Origin: Bordetella parapertussis
Lineage (GTDB): Bacteria; Pseudomonadota; Gammaproteobacteria; Burkholderiales; Burkholderiaceae_B
Direction: 5' to 3'
Assembly (NCBI GenBank): GCA_945862495.1
Contig: CAMAYM010000010.1
Coordinates: 1-43,196, forward strand
DNA: 43,196 nucleotides
Shown here: positions 23,534 to 31,991 of the stretch, one piece after another
How positions within the stretch are numbered: the stretch's first letter is position 1
Layout: every line of letters begins with the position of its first letter
Notes under the pieces: generated by a model
What the model saw: only the letters and a program-made list of their open reading frames with translations
Told to the model about the DNA's origin: nothing
The model's database searches: none
Made by a program: the position numbers and the translations under genes

Positions 23534-24388
23534 TCAACGCCTCTGCAGAATGACTTCGATGACAAAGCGTGAGCCCGTATAGGCCAGCACAACAAAGGCA
23601 AAGCCCACGAGCGTGTAACGGAGTGCTGTTCGTCCTCTCCAACCCCGAACATAGCGGCCGATCAGCAAAATACCAAACGTCAACCAGGACAGCAGAGTAA
23701 AAATAGACTTGTGATCAAGCGGCAGCCATTTGCCTGAATAAGAAAGGGAGATAACCGCCCCTGAGATCAGGGTTAACGTCAGGGCGGCATAGGCAATCCA
23801 AATCAGGCGAAACAACACCTGTTCTTGAGCAAGAAGTGGTGGCTGAGCGTCCAAGAGGCGGCCAACAGCACGTCGGAAGGTTCCCGTGTGTGCGACCTCA
23901 TTAAGGGGAAAATGCAGCCTGCGGTCGAGCCCTGACATCAACATGGCTTGGAGTGCGGCAATCGTCACCAGAGCGTATGCTAGCAATGCAATCAAAAGAT
24001 GGATGCGTAAGCCCGCGTCATTGGCATGTGCGAGGACTTGAGACTGGGGAAACGCGGCCGCGAGCACACAAACGATCGCTCCGGTGGGCAATAAAAGCAG
24101 TTGCAAACCATCAATACGTATGATTAAGCTTTCCAGCCAGAACACAATCATGCCGATCCAGACTGCTGCAGACAGGGCCAGAGACCATCCTACTCTGAGG
24201 TTGCCGTCCTGCAAAATCGTGTTTTGCAGGGCGATTCCATGTAAAACAATCGCTAAAAGCAAACCAAGACGCGCGAAGGGACTGGCTTTAACGATCGGTG
24301 TAGCCGATGAAAGCGAGCGAAAAAGGCCGATACCTAAGACGGTATAAGCCAACGCAGCGAGGGAGTGAAATACAATACCGACAGACAT
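23534..24388 (-). CDS. CcsA/YpjD-like inner-membrane protein (cytochrome c assembly family)
   Basis: The 284-residue polytopic membrane protein has about eight hydrophobic segments and ends in the cytochrome c assembly domain, with 'WLPLDHKSIFTLLSWLTFGILL' and 'GWRGRTALRYTLVGFAFVVLAYTGSRFV'. The His residue after the 'LPLD' loop and the RG-R-A turn are typical of CcsA/CcmC-type heme handling proteins and of YpjD. In Burkholderiales this gene is usually beside ffh, as here. A real role in heme delivery is not proven for YpjD. The open frame extends to 24832, antisense to ffh, so ATG 24388 is taken. Confidence 0.88.
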   Translation of the reverse strand: MSVGIVFHSLAALAYTVLGIGLFRSLSSATPIVKASPFARLGLLLAIVLHGIALQNTILQDGNLRVGWSLALSAAVWIGMIVFWLESLIIRIDGLQLLLLPTGAIVCVLAAAFPQSQVLAHANDAGLRIHLLIALLAYALVTIAALQAMLMSGLDRRLHFPLNEVAHTGTFRRAVGRLLDAQPPLLAQEQVLFRLIWIAYAALTLTLISGAVISLSYSGKWLPLDHKSIFTLLSWLTFGILLIGRYVRGWRGRTALRYTLVGFAFVVLAYTGSRFVIEVILQRR

Positions 24389-24416
24389 ATGCCTAGTGTA
24401 AAGCGAAACCGTCATC

Positions 24417-25829
24417 ATGCTTGAAAATCTCACCCAACGTCTCTCCCGTGTTGTTAAGACCATGCGGGGTGAGGCACGCCTCACGGAAACCAACACCCAG
24501 GACATGCTGCGGGAAGTTCGCCTCGCACTCCTCGAGGCCGATGTCTCCTTGCCTGTGGTGAGAGATTTCATCGCAAGCGTCAAGGAAAAAGCCCTAGGCG
24601 AAGAAGTGGTCGGTAGCCTGTCTCCAGGCCAAGCCCTCGTGGGTGTGGTGCATCGGGAATTGACAGCACTGATGGGGGGCGATTTAGGGGCCGATGCGAG
24701 TGAGTTGTCGCTGGCGATGCAGCCGCCCGCTATTATTTTGATGGCAGGCTTGCAGGGTGCGGGTAAAACCACCACGACCGGCAAGCTCGCACGGTGGTTG
24801 TCCGAGGGCAACCATGTGCATAACGGACGCAAGACGGGTAAAAAGAAAGTCGCGGTGGTCAGTGCCGACGTCTATCGTCCAGCTGCCATCGAGCAGCTCA
24901 AGATGGTTGCCGAGCAGGTGGGTGTTGAGTGGATCGCCTCAGACGAAACACAAAAGCCTGAGGATATTGCCCGCCACGCCGTTGATTACGCCCGTCGCCA
25001 TCATTTCGATGTACTCATTGTTGATACGGCCGGTCGTCTGGGTATCGATGAAGCCATGATGCGTGAAATTCGTGCCTTGCACGACTTGCTTAATCCGATC
25101 GAGACGTTGTTTGTGGTCGATGCGATGCAGGGTCAGGACGCGGTCAATACTGCGCGTGCCTTTGGTGAGGCCTTGCCTCTGACTGGCGTGGTCCTGACCA
25201 AATTGGATGGCGATGCGCGAGGCGGTGCTGCCTTGTCGGTTCGTCACGTCACGGGCAAGCCCCTCAAGTTTGTTGGCGTATCTGAAAAGCTTGATGGTCT
25301 TGAGCCTTTCCATCCTGAGCGCATGGCTCAGCGTGTCTTGGGAATGGGCGATATCGTGTCGCTGGTTGAGCAAGCGCAGAAAAATATCGATATCGGCGAG
25401 GCGCAAAAACTCGCCGCCAAGATGAAGTCTGGTGACAAGTTTGATCTCAATGACTTCCGTGACCAGCTCGCACAGGTCAAAAAGATGGGTGACATGGGTT
25501 CCCTGCTTGAAAAACTCCCTGCACAGTTTTCACAAGCCGCCGGTCAGTTACAAGGCGGTCAGGCTGAAAAACAGTTACGACGTACAGAGGGCATTTTGAA
25601 TTCAATGACGCCGCTTGAGCGCGCTAAGCCTGATTTGCTCAAAGCCTCGCGCAAGCGTCGTATCGCGGCAGGCGCGGGTGTGCCAGTTCAAGAGGTCAAC
25701 CGCATGCTAAGTCAGTTCGAGCAGATGCAGGGCATGATGAAACAAATGAAAAAAGGCGGTATGGCCAAGATGATGCGTGCCATGGGCGGCATGAAAGGTC
25801 TCGGCAAGCTCGGTGGTTTCGGGCGCTAG
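24417..25829 (+). CDS. ffh: Signal recognition particle protein Ffh (SRP54)
   Basis: Ffh binds 4.5S RNA and signal sequences of nascent inner-membrane proteins and docks with FtsY. The 470-residue protein has an N domain (1-100), then the SRP GTPase G domain with P-loop 'GLQGAGKTTTTGKLA' from residue 111, 'DVYRPAAIEQL', 'DTAGRLGIDEAMM' and 'TKLDGDARGGAALS'. The C-terminal M domain is Met-rich with 'MTPLERAKPDLLKASRKRRIA' and a 'MQGMMKQMKKGGMAKMMRAMGGM' type tail. The length is normal. It is divergent from the CcsA-like gene with only 28 bases between starts. Confidence 0.98.
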   Translation: MLENLTQRLSRVVKTMRGEARLTETNTQDMLREVRLALLEADVSLPVVRDFIASVKEKALGEEVVGSLSPGQALVGVVHRELTALMGGDLGADASELSLAMQPPAIILMAGLQGAGKTTTTGKLARWLSEGNHVHNGRKTGKKKVAVVSADVYRPAAIEQLKMVAEQVGVEWIASDETQKPEDIARHAVDYARRHHFDVLIVDTAGRLGIDEAMMREIRALHDLLNPIETLFVVDAMQGQDAVNTARAFGEALPLTGVVLTKLDGDARGGAALSVRHVTGKPLKFVGVSEKLDGLEPFHPERMAQRVLGMGDIVSLVEQAQKNIDIGEAQKLAAKMKSGDKFDLNDFRDQLAQVKKMGDMGSLLEKLPAQFSQAAGQLQGGQAEKQLRRTEGILNSMTPLERAKPDLLKASRKRRIAAGAGVPVQEVNRMLSQFEQMQGMMKQMKKGGMAKMMRAMGGMKGLGKLGGFGR

Positions 25830-25868
25830 GAAGAAGCAGACTTTGGCGTTTGGCACCCAGTCCGACGA

Positions 25869-26540
25869 TTAGCCTTTCTTTTTAAAGATCAAATCCCAGA
25901 CGCCATGACCGAGACGCAAGCCTCGGTTTTCAAACTTTGTCAGTGGGCGATAGTCCGGTCTGGGCGAAAATCCCTCACAGGTGTTCGAAAGCGATCCCTC
26001 TCCGGAGAGGACCTCAAGCATCTGATGCGCATAGTGCTCCCAATCTGTTGCACAATGAATGTAAGCACCTGGCGCCATTCTGCTGGCCAATAGCGCGATC
26101 AGTGGCGGTTGAATCAAACGACGTTTATGGTGACGTTTTTTCGGCCAAGGATCAGGAAAATAAATATGCACGCCCGCAAGTGAGTCGGGAGCGATCATAT
26201 CGCGCAAGACTTCGACTGCATCATGCTGAATCAAGCGAACGTTGGTGAGTGCTGAGGCTTCGATTCGCTTGAGCATAGCGCCTACACCCGCATTAAACAC
26301 CTCGACACCTAGAAAATGATCTTGCGGTCTGGCGAGTGCGATTTGTTCTGTGGTCTCGCCCATGCCAAAACCAATTTCTAGGATAGTCGGAGCGGAGCCG
26401 CCAAACGCCTCAGTGACGTTCAGCAAACTCGGCTGATAGGCAACGGACCATTTGCTCAAATACGCATCAAGTGCTTCTTGTTGGCCCTTGGTCATATGAC
26501 TACGTCGGTTGACGAAACTACGAATATGCAGAGGGTGCAT
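25869..26540 (-). CDS. trmB: tRNA (guanine-N7-)-methyltransferase TrmB
   Basis: TrmB methylates G46 in the variable loop of tRNAs using SAM. The 223-residue protein has the SAM-binding 'ILEIGFGMGETTEQIALARP', 'FLGVEVFNAGVGAMLKRI', and the signature 'IYFPDPWPKKRHHKRRLIQP' with catalytic Asp in PDPWPK, plus a C-terminal 'TKFENRGLRLGHGVWDLIF'. The length is normal. It starts 2 bases after thiS and is likely co-transcribed with it. Confidence 0.96.
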   Translation of the reverse strand: MHPLHIRSFVNRRSHMTKGQQEALDAYLSKWSVAYQPSLLNVTEAFGGSAPTILEIGFGMGETTEQIALARPQDHFLGVEVFNAGVGAMLKRIEASALTNVRLIQHDAVEVLRDMIAPDSLAGVHIYFPDPWPKKRHHKRRLIQPPLIALLASRMAPGAYIHCATDWEHYAHQMLEVLSGEGSLSNTCEGFSPRPDYRPLTKFENRGLRLGHGVWDLIFKKKG

Positions 26541-26542
26541 GA

Positions 26543-26743
26543 TTAACCGCCTCCTACGGCAACAACAATTTCCAGGCGATCGCCGGCCTCGAGCTGTGTG
26601 CCCGCATAGGTGCTTTTTGGAACAATTTCGCCGTTGCGTTCGACCGCGATGCGTTTGCCTGTATAGCCAAGCGCTTCAATGAGCGCAGACACAGAAGTGG
26701 GGCCAGACAGGGTCTTGGGTTGACCATTGAGAACGATATTCAT
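26543..26743 (-). CDS. thiS: Sulfur carrier protein ThiS
   Basis: ThiS is the ubiquitin-like sulfur donor for thiazole formation in thiamine synthesis. The 66-residue protein starts 'MNIVLNGQPKTLSGP', has the conserved 'KRIAVERNGEIVPKS' and 'LEAGDRLEIVVAVGGG', and ends in the Gly-Gly tail that becomes the thiocarboxylate. ATG 26743 gives the normal family size. The usual downstream partner thiG (thiazole synthase) is absent; the next gene is trmB. It is divergent from trhO with only 32 bases between starts. Confidence 0.93.
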   Translation of the reverse strand: MNIVLNGQPKTLSGPTSVSALIEALGYTGKRIAVERNGEIVPKSTYAGTQLEAGDRLEIVVAVGGG

Positions 26744-26775
26744 CGCAATATTGTAGTGGTTATAATCCACAAACG

Positions 26776-27516
26776 ATGACCCAGATTACTAATATCGCTG
26801 CTTACAAATTTGTCCCTCTCGACAATCTTGAAGAGCGCCGTCTTGCCCTATTGGCACAAACTCAAACATACGCCCTCAAAGGGACTGTGCTATTAACGCC
26901 AGAGGGCATCAATTTATTTTTAGCCGGTACGCAAGAAAATATTCAGCATTTTTTGGACTGGTTGCGCGGGGATCCTGCGATGATCGATCTCGAAGCCAAG
27001 GTCAGTCTCTCACCAGACGTGCCTTTCAAGAAAATGTTGGTCAAAATTAAGCGTGAAATTATCCGCATGAATCATCCGACGATTCGTCCCGAGGCGGGAC
27101 GTGCGCCCGCAGTAGATGCGCAGACGGCGGCTCGCTGGATTACGGACGGTCATGACGATGCCGGACGTCCCGTCGTGTTGCTAGATACACGCAACGATTT
27201 TGAAGTGGAGGCCGGCACCTTTGTGGGGGCAATCAATTGGAACTTGACCAAGTTCACCGAGTTCCCGCAGGCCTTGCTCGATCATAAAGAAGAGCTCGTG
27301 GGCAAGACTGTCATTAGCTTTTGCACAGGCGGTATCCGTTGTGAAAAAGCTGCGCTTTTTATGGGCGAAGTGGGCGTTGAAAACGTCTACCAGCTAGACG
27401 GCGGCATTCTCAAATATTTCGAGGAAACCGGTGGCATCGGCTATCAGGGCAATTGCTTTGTCTTTGATGAGCGCCGGACCGTAGATCCGACGCTTGCGCC
27501 ACAACCACTGGTTTAG
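26776..27516 (+). CDS. trhO: Rhodanese-domain protein TrhO-like (tRNA uridine-34 5-hydroxylase)
   Basis: TrhO (YceA) carries out O2-dependent formation of 5-hydroxyuridine at tRNA position 34. The 246-residue protein has an N-terminal acylphosphatase-like domain ('GTVLLTPEGINLFLAGT', 'KVSLSPDVPFKKMLVKIKREI') and a rhodanese domain ('VVLLDTRNDFEVEAGTFVGAINW') with the active Cys183 in 'FCTGGIRCEKA'. It lacks the longer C-terminal extension of the E. coli protein (about 350 residues), as is common for the short form. Family assignment is firm; the hydroxylase activity of this short version is inferred. Confidence 0.88.
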   Translation: MTQITNIAAYKFVPLDNLEERRLALLAQTQTYALKGTVLLTPEGINLFLAGTQENIQHFLDWLRGDPAMIDLEAKVSLSPDVPFKKMLVKIKREIIRMNHPTIRPEAGRAPAVDAQTAARWITDGHDDAGRPVVLLDTRNDFEVEAGTFVGAINWNLTKFTEFPQALLDHKEELVGKTVISFCTGGIRCEKAALFMGEVGVENVYQLDGGILKYFEETGGIGYQGNCFVFDERRTVDPTLAPQPLV

Positions 27517-27538
27517 GGTTATTTTCCAGCCTGTGCAC

Positions 27539-29680
27539 TCAGCGAATCCGCATGCCGGGTTGCGCACCACTCTCAGGATCCAAGACATAAATGCCTGGCT
27601 GCGCCTTCGGGTCAAAGTGGCTTGCTGAAAGCACCATGCCCTCAGACACACCAAATTTCATTTTTCTCGGCGCAAGGTTGGCCACTACAACAGTCAAGCG
27701 ACCTTTGAGTTGCTCAGGTTCATACGCAGACTGAATCCCTGAAAAAATATTACGATGACGTCCCTCACCGAGGTCGAGCGTCAGTTGAAGGAGCTTGGTC
27801 GAACCTTCGACGCGCGCGCACTCAACAATCCGCGCGACCCGCATATCGACCTTGATGAAGTCATCGATGGTGATCGTGGCCGCGATGGGTTCGCCACCTG
27901 GCGTGAGTCCACCTGATTGATCAACTGCGGCAGCTGAAGCAGTTTCGGCAACCGTTGCAGCTTTGGGTTTGTCTTTGGCGGCCGCCTCAGCAGGCAGCTC
28001 AAACAATGCATCGAGCATCGTGGGCTCGACACGCTGCATCAGGTGTTTAAACGGGCTGATGTGCGTGGGTAGCTCGCCGGCATCGGACCATACAAAACTG
28101 CGTGACAGACCAAAAAGCTCTTGCGAGACACGTTGCGCCAGTACAGGCAAAATGGGTGTGAGCATGACCGTCAAGGCTTTAAAACCTGCCAGCGCGGTTG
28201 AGCAGATATGCTGTAGCGCTGCGCGTTGTGCGAGGTCTGCGTCAGCCAGACCTTTGGCAATCAGCCAGGGCTGAGCAGCGTCAAAGGCTTGGTTGATCTG
28301 ATCGGCATGTGCCATGATTTCACGGATCGCACGACCGTATTCACGCGTTTCCAAATCAATGCGAACCGCTTCGGCAGCCTGTGTCCAGTGCGCTGTCAAG
28401 GCGGTGTCGCCAGGATACGCGAGCTGACCCTCAAAATACTTGCTGATGAAATTGGCTGCACGGCTGGCGATATTGATGTATTTACCGACCAGGTCGCTGT
28501 TGACGCGCGCGACAAAATCATCAGGATTAAAGTCAATGTCTTCGACGCGGGCGTTGAGTTTGGCTGCGATGTAATAGCGCATCCATTCAGCGTTCATGCC
28601 CAACTGGAGATAGCGTAACGGTGAAATTCCTGTGCCTCGGCTCTTGGACATTTTTTCACCGCTGACGGTGATAAAACCATGCACATTGAGTTGGTCAGGT
28701 GTTTTTCTGCCGGCAAACTTCAGCATGGCAGGCCAGAACAGTGCGTGAAAATAGACAATGTCTTTGCCGATAAAGTGCACTTGCTCAGTGGCATTGCCGG
28801 GTGTCAACAGCGCTTCAAAATCGATGCAGAGCTTGGCGCAGTAAGCCTTGAGCGAGGCGAGATAACCGACCGGCGCATCCAGCCAGACGTAAAAATATTT
28901 GCCTGGGGCATCAGGGATTTCGATTCCAAAATAGGGCGCGTCACGTGAAATGTCCCAGTCGCCCAGGTTGACTTGGTCGTCACCTTCGCCATGTCCGAGC
29001 CATTCGCGGGTTTTAGCCAGAACTTCGGACTGCAGGCGTTTGTGACCTTGCGTATTGGTGCCTGTGGTCCAGTCTTGTAAAAATTGTACGCAACGCGGGT
29101 CGGAGAGCTTAAAGAAAAAGTGCTCTGAGCTTTTGAGAATGGGGCGCGCTTGTGTCAGGGTCGAGTAGGGGTCAATCAGGTCGGTGGGCGCATAAACGGC
29201 GCCACAGGCCTCGCAAGAGTCGCCGTACTGATCTTTCGCGTGACATTTTGGGCACTCGCCCTTGATGTAACGATCTGGCAAAAACATGCCTTTAACTGGA
29301 TCAAAAAACTGCTCAATCTCGCGTGTTTCGATCAGGCCGGCCTCGCGCAGCTTGCGATAGATGCCCTGAGAGAGCTCAACGTTTTCAGGCGAGTCGGTGG
29401 AGTGCCAGTGATCGAACGCGATATGAAAGCCTTGCAGATACTGCGGGCGCTCCGCCGCGATACGCGCCACCAGCTGCTGGGGAGTAATGCCTTCGGCCTC
29501 AGCTTTCAGCATGATGGGAGCACCGTGCGTGTCGTCGGCCCCGACAAAGTGCACCGTATGTCCCGCCATCCGCATCGAGCGCACCCAGATATCCGCCTGA
29601 ATGTATTCCATGATGTGGCCAATGTGAAATGAACCGTTGGCGTAGGGCAGTGCGGTCGTGACAAAAATAGTTCGGGACAT
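27539..29680 (-). CDS. metG: Methionyl-tRNA synthetase
   Basis: This 713-residue enzyme charges tRNA-Met. It has the class I HIGH motif (His19-Ile-Gly-His22, in 'FHIGHIMEY'), a zinc knuckle 'CPKCHAKDQYGDSCEACG', the KMSKS motif in 'GEKMSKSRGTGI', and the anticodon-binding helical domain. A C-terminal EMAP/Trbp111-like dimerisation and tRNA-binding domain begins around 'IDDFIKVDMRVARIVECARV'. An Ala-rich linker precedes it. The length is normal for the long form. It is convergent with trhO. The 128-base upstream stretch 29681-29808 shows no clear gene. Confidence 0.97.
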   Translation of the reverse strand: MSRTIFVTTALPYANGSFHIGHIMEYIQADIWVRSMRMAGHTVHFVGADDTHGAPIMLKAEAEGITPQQLVARIAAERPQYLQGFHIAFDHWHSTDSPENVELSQGIYRKLREAGLIETREIEQFFDPVKGMFLPDRYIKGECPKCHAKDQYGDSCEACGAVYAPTDLIDPYSTLTQARPILKSSEHFFFKLSDPRCVQFLQDWTTGTNTQGHKRLQSEVLAKTREWLGHGEGDDQVNLGDWDISRDAPYFGIEIPDAPGKYFYVWLDAPVGYLASLKAYCAKLCIDFEALLTPGNATEQVHFIGKDIVYFHALFWPAMLKFAGRKTPDQLNVHGFITVSGEKMSKSRGTGISPLRYLQLGMNAEWMRYYIAAKLNARVEDIDFNPDDFVARVNSDLVGKYINIASRAANFISKYFEGQLAYPGDTALTAHWTQAAEAVRIDLETREYGRAIREIMAHADQINQAFDAAQPWLIAKGLADADLAQRAALQHICSTALAGFKALTVMLTPILPVLAQRVSQELFGLSRSFVWSDAGELPTHISPFKHLMQRVEPTMLDALFELPAEAAAKDKPKAATVAETASAAAVDQSGGLTPGGEPIAATITIDDFIKVDMRVARIVECARVEGSTKLLQLTLDLGEGRHRNIFSGIQSAYEPEQLKGRLTVVVANLAPRKMKFGVSEGMVLSASHFDPKAQPGIYVLDPESGAQPGMRIR

Positions 29681-29808
29681 GAGTGAAAGGAAGCTTAGGT
29701 GGACATTGAGATCAATATGATCATTTTAGAGCAGTGAGTGACGGGTACAGGCCGTTCAAGCGGGGTCGTCAACTGGGCGGGTCCAGCAGGCTGACTGATC
29801 AAGTGAAC

Positions 29809-30069
29809 TTAGCGGACGTCTCGGGATTCGACATCTGTGACGTCTTTTGTGCTCAAAGAACCCTGCGTTGACGTGGACTTGCGTCCGGATCTGCGCGCCA
29901 TCCAGTATTCTTTGGCTTCGAAAGGTTTGCCGCGCAAGCGGGCAATCACCAGCAAAAAGATAATCGCAATGAGGGTGGAAAAAGTCAGGATGAGTGCCAT
30001 CACCAGCCCGATGAAAGCCACCACGATGACCACGGCAAAGCGGATAATGCGGCGAAGTAGTTCAATCAT
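29809..30069 (-). CDS. Small membrane protein of unknown function
   Basis: The 86-residue product has a long hydrophobic stretch (about residues 9-43, two helices or one long one), then a basic cytoplasmic tail 'RLRGKPFEAKEYWMARRSGRK' and a Ser/Thr-rich end. I recognise no named family. ATG 30069 is chosen because translation from the further upstream codon at 30117 would overlap the divergent apbC start. It sits in the same direction as metG, 128 bases upstream of it, and divergent from apbC by 47 bases. It could be a real small gene; composition supports a membrane protein. Confidence 0.6.
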   Translation of the reverse strand: MIELLRRIIRFAVVIVVAFIGLVMALILTFSTLIAIIFLLVIARLRGKPFEAKEYWMARRSGRKSTSTQGSLSTKDVTDVESRDVR

Positions 30070-30116
30070 AGTGATACCGTGGTTTAAATAAAAACAAAGA
30101 TAGCAGAGGAATTGCA

Positions 30117-31202
30117 ATGAGTGTAGCGCTAGTAGACGTCCGGGCAGTGCTTGAGCGGTTAATCGATCCAGTGACAGGCGTATCTCTGAGTCGCGCGGTC
30201 AAAGACACGCAGATCCAGATCGCGGATGGTCGCGTCAGCATTCAGGTGGTCTTGGGTTACCCCGCTGCCCGCCGATTTGAGTCTTTGCGCCGTCTGTTAC
30301 TCGAGGCCCTTAAGGCTGCAAGAATCGCTCAAGCCGAAGTCACGCTTTCGAGCAAAATTATCGCCCATGCCGTACAGCCTGGGGTGGCATTGGTACCGAG
30401 TGTACGCAATATTATTGCCGTTGCCTCAGGAAAGGGGGGGGTGGGCAAAAGCACGACTGCGGTCAATCTCGCGCTCGCGCTGCAGGCAGATGGCGCCCGA
30501 GTTGGTTTGTTGGATGCGGATATTTACGGACCCAGCGTCCCCACATTATTGGGGGTGTCGGAGCGTCCTGATAGCGCAGATGGCAAAACCATGAGCCCAG
30601 TCGTGGGGCATGGTATTCAGACCAATTCGATTGGTTTTATGATCAGTGAAGACAATCCTGCCATTTGGCGCGGTCCGATGGTCACCCAAGCGCTTGAGCA
30701 ACTGTTGCGGTCGACCAATTGGGATAATTTGGATTATCTAATCATCGATATGCCTCCTGGCACGGGTGATATCGCCTTGACCTTAGCGCAAAAAGTCCCT
30801 GTTGTTGGGGCGGTGATTGTGACGACGCCTCAAGATTTGGCTCTGTTGGATGCCCGCAAAGGGCTGCGCATGTTTGAAAAGGTCAATATCCCGGTGCTCG
30901 GCGTGATCGAAAACATGGCGATTCACGTTTGTAGTCAGTGCGGGCATGCCGAGCATATTTTTGGTGAAGGCGGTGGGCAGCGTATGGCGGACCAGTACAA
31001 GGTGTCTTGGTTGGGGGCGCTGCCGCTGTCGATGGCGATTCGGGTCGGGGCCGATGCCGGCAAGCCGACGGTGCTCTCAGACCCTGGCAGTGAGGCAGCC
31101 AAGCTTTACGGTGAGATCGCCGCCAGAGTCGCCGCCAAAGTGGATGCTTTGCCAAAGGATTTGAGTGATAAGTTTGGCGTGATTGCCGTTAAACGCACTT
31201 AG
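30117..31202 (+). CDS. apbC: Iron-sulfur cluster carrier protein ApbC (Mrp/NBP35 family)
   Basis: ApbC/Mrp is a P-loop ATPase that carries and transfers [4Fe-4S] clusters. The 361-residue protein has an N-terminal MIP18-like (DUF59) domain (about 1-90), then the deviant Walker A 'ASGKGGVGKSTTAVNLAL' (103-120), 'LLDADIYGPSVPTLLG', the 'IIDMPPGTGDIALTL' switch region, and the cluster-binding Cys272-x-x-Cys275 in 'VCSQCGHAEHIFG'. The length is typical. An AGAGGA ribosome-binding site precedes the ATG. An adjacent metG is a frequent neighbour of mrp. Confidence 0.95.
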   Translation: MSVALVDVRAVLERLIDPVTGVSLSRAVKDTQIQIADGRVSIQVVLGYPAARRFESLRRLLLEALKAARIAQAEVTLSSKIIAHAVQPGVALVPSVRNIIAVASGKGGVGKSTTAVNLALALQADGARVGLLDADIYGPSVPTLLGVSERPDSADGKTMSPVVGHGIQTNSIGFMISEDNPAIWRGPMVTQALEQLLRSTNWDNLDYLIIDMPPGTGDIALTLAQKVPVVGAVIVTTPQDLALLDARKGLRMFEKVNIPVLGVIENMAIHVCSQCGHAEHIFGEGGGQRMADQYKVSWLGALPLSMAIRVGADAGKPTVLSDPGSEAAKLYGEIAARVAAKVDALPKDLSDKFGVIAVKRT

Positions 31203-31216
31203 ATTGAGTTTTACTG

Positions 31217-31248
31217 CCCTTGTATGGTCAGATCCGTCCATACAAGGG
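31217..31248 (+). terminator. Hairpin between apbC and dcd
   Basis: CCCTTGTATGG (31217-31227) and CCATACAAGGG (31238-31248) form a perfect 11-base stem with a 10-base loop, 14 bases after the apbC stop. No U-run follows (GTAAAATT comes next), so termination is uncertain; it could be an RNA-stability element. TAAAAT right after it could be a -10 element for dcd. Confidence 0.45.
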
Positions 31249-31292
31249 GTAAAATTCGCGCTCTCGACTTTTAATTTTGAGGCGCTTGTTTA

Positions 31293-31859
31293 ATGAGCAT
31301 CAAAAGCGACAACTGGATTCGCCGCACGGCCCAAAGCGAAGGGATGATTGAGCCCTTCGAGCCTGGCCAAGTGCGTTCGAACGAATCAGGACGGATTGTG
31401 AGTTACGGCACCAGCAGCTACGGCTATGACGTTCGCTGCGCCAATGAATTCAAAATCTTCACCAATATCAACTCGACGATTGTCGATCCCAAAAATTTTG
31501 ATGAAAAATCTTTCGTCGACTTCAAGGGCGATATTTGCATCATTCCTCCAAACTCCTTTGCGCTCGCACGCACGGTCGAGTATTTCCGGATCCCTCGTAG
31601 CGTGCTGACGATTTGTTTAGGCAAGAGCACGTATGCGCGTTGCGGCATTATCGTTAACGTGACGCCTCTTGAGCCCGAGTGGGAAGGTCATGTCACACTT
31701 GAGTTTTCCAACACGACACCGCTGCCTGCAAAAATTTACGCTGGCGAGGGCTGTGCACAGATGTTGTTTTTTGAAAGTGACGAGATTTGCTCAACCTCTT
31801 ACAAGGATCGGGGTGGCAAATATCAAGGGCAGCTCGGCGTGACATTACCGCGCACCTAA
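31293..31859 (+). CDS. dcd: dCTP deaminase
   Basis: Dcd converts dCTP to dUTP, feeding dTMP synthesis by dUTPase and ThyA. The 188-residue trimeric enzyme has the family blocks 'GTSSYGYDVRCANEFKIF', 'CIIPPNSFALARTVEYFRIPR', 'GKSTYARCGIIVNVTPLEPEWEGHVTLEFSNTTPLPAKIYAGEG' (with the conserved Arg, Glu and Ser of the active site) and 'YKDRGGKYQGQLGVTLPRT'. The length is exactly typical of the proteobacterial enzyme. It lies 90 bases after apbC. Confidence 0.97.
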   Translation: MSIKSDNWIRRTAQSEGMIEPFEPGQVRSNESGRIVSYGTSSYGYDVRCANEFKIFTNINSTIVDPKNFDEKSFVDFKGDICIIPPNSFALARTVEYFRIPRSVLTICLGKSTYARCGIIVNVTPLEPEWEGHVTLEFSNTTPLPAKIYAGEGCAQMLFFESDEICSTSYKDRGGKYQGQLGVTLPRT

Positions 31860-31991
31860 TCGTTGATGACTTGGCACTGCTTTACTGACATGGTTTAGCA
31901 GCGCAAGTATGTTAATAAGACAATATATCGCTATGTGCCGAGCAGTGCATTCGGCTTCATTTATCCATTTATTTTCTGCGGAGTCCTCCGG

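Noticed and set aside
24389..24832. An N-terminal extension of the CcsA-like frame
   Set aside because: It is antisense to ffh, low in hydrophobic segments and rich in Arg/Ser. The family start is MSVGIVF at 24388.
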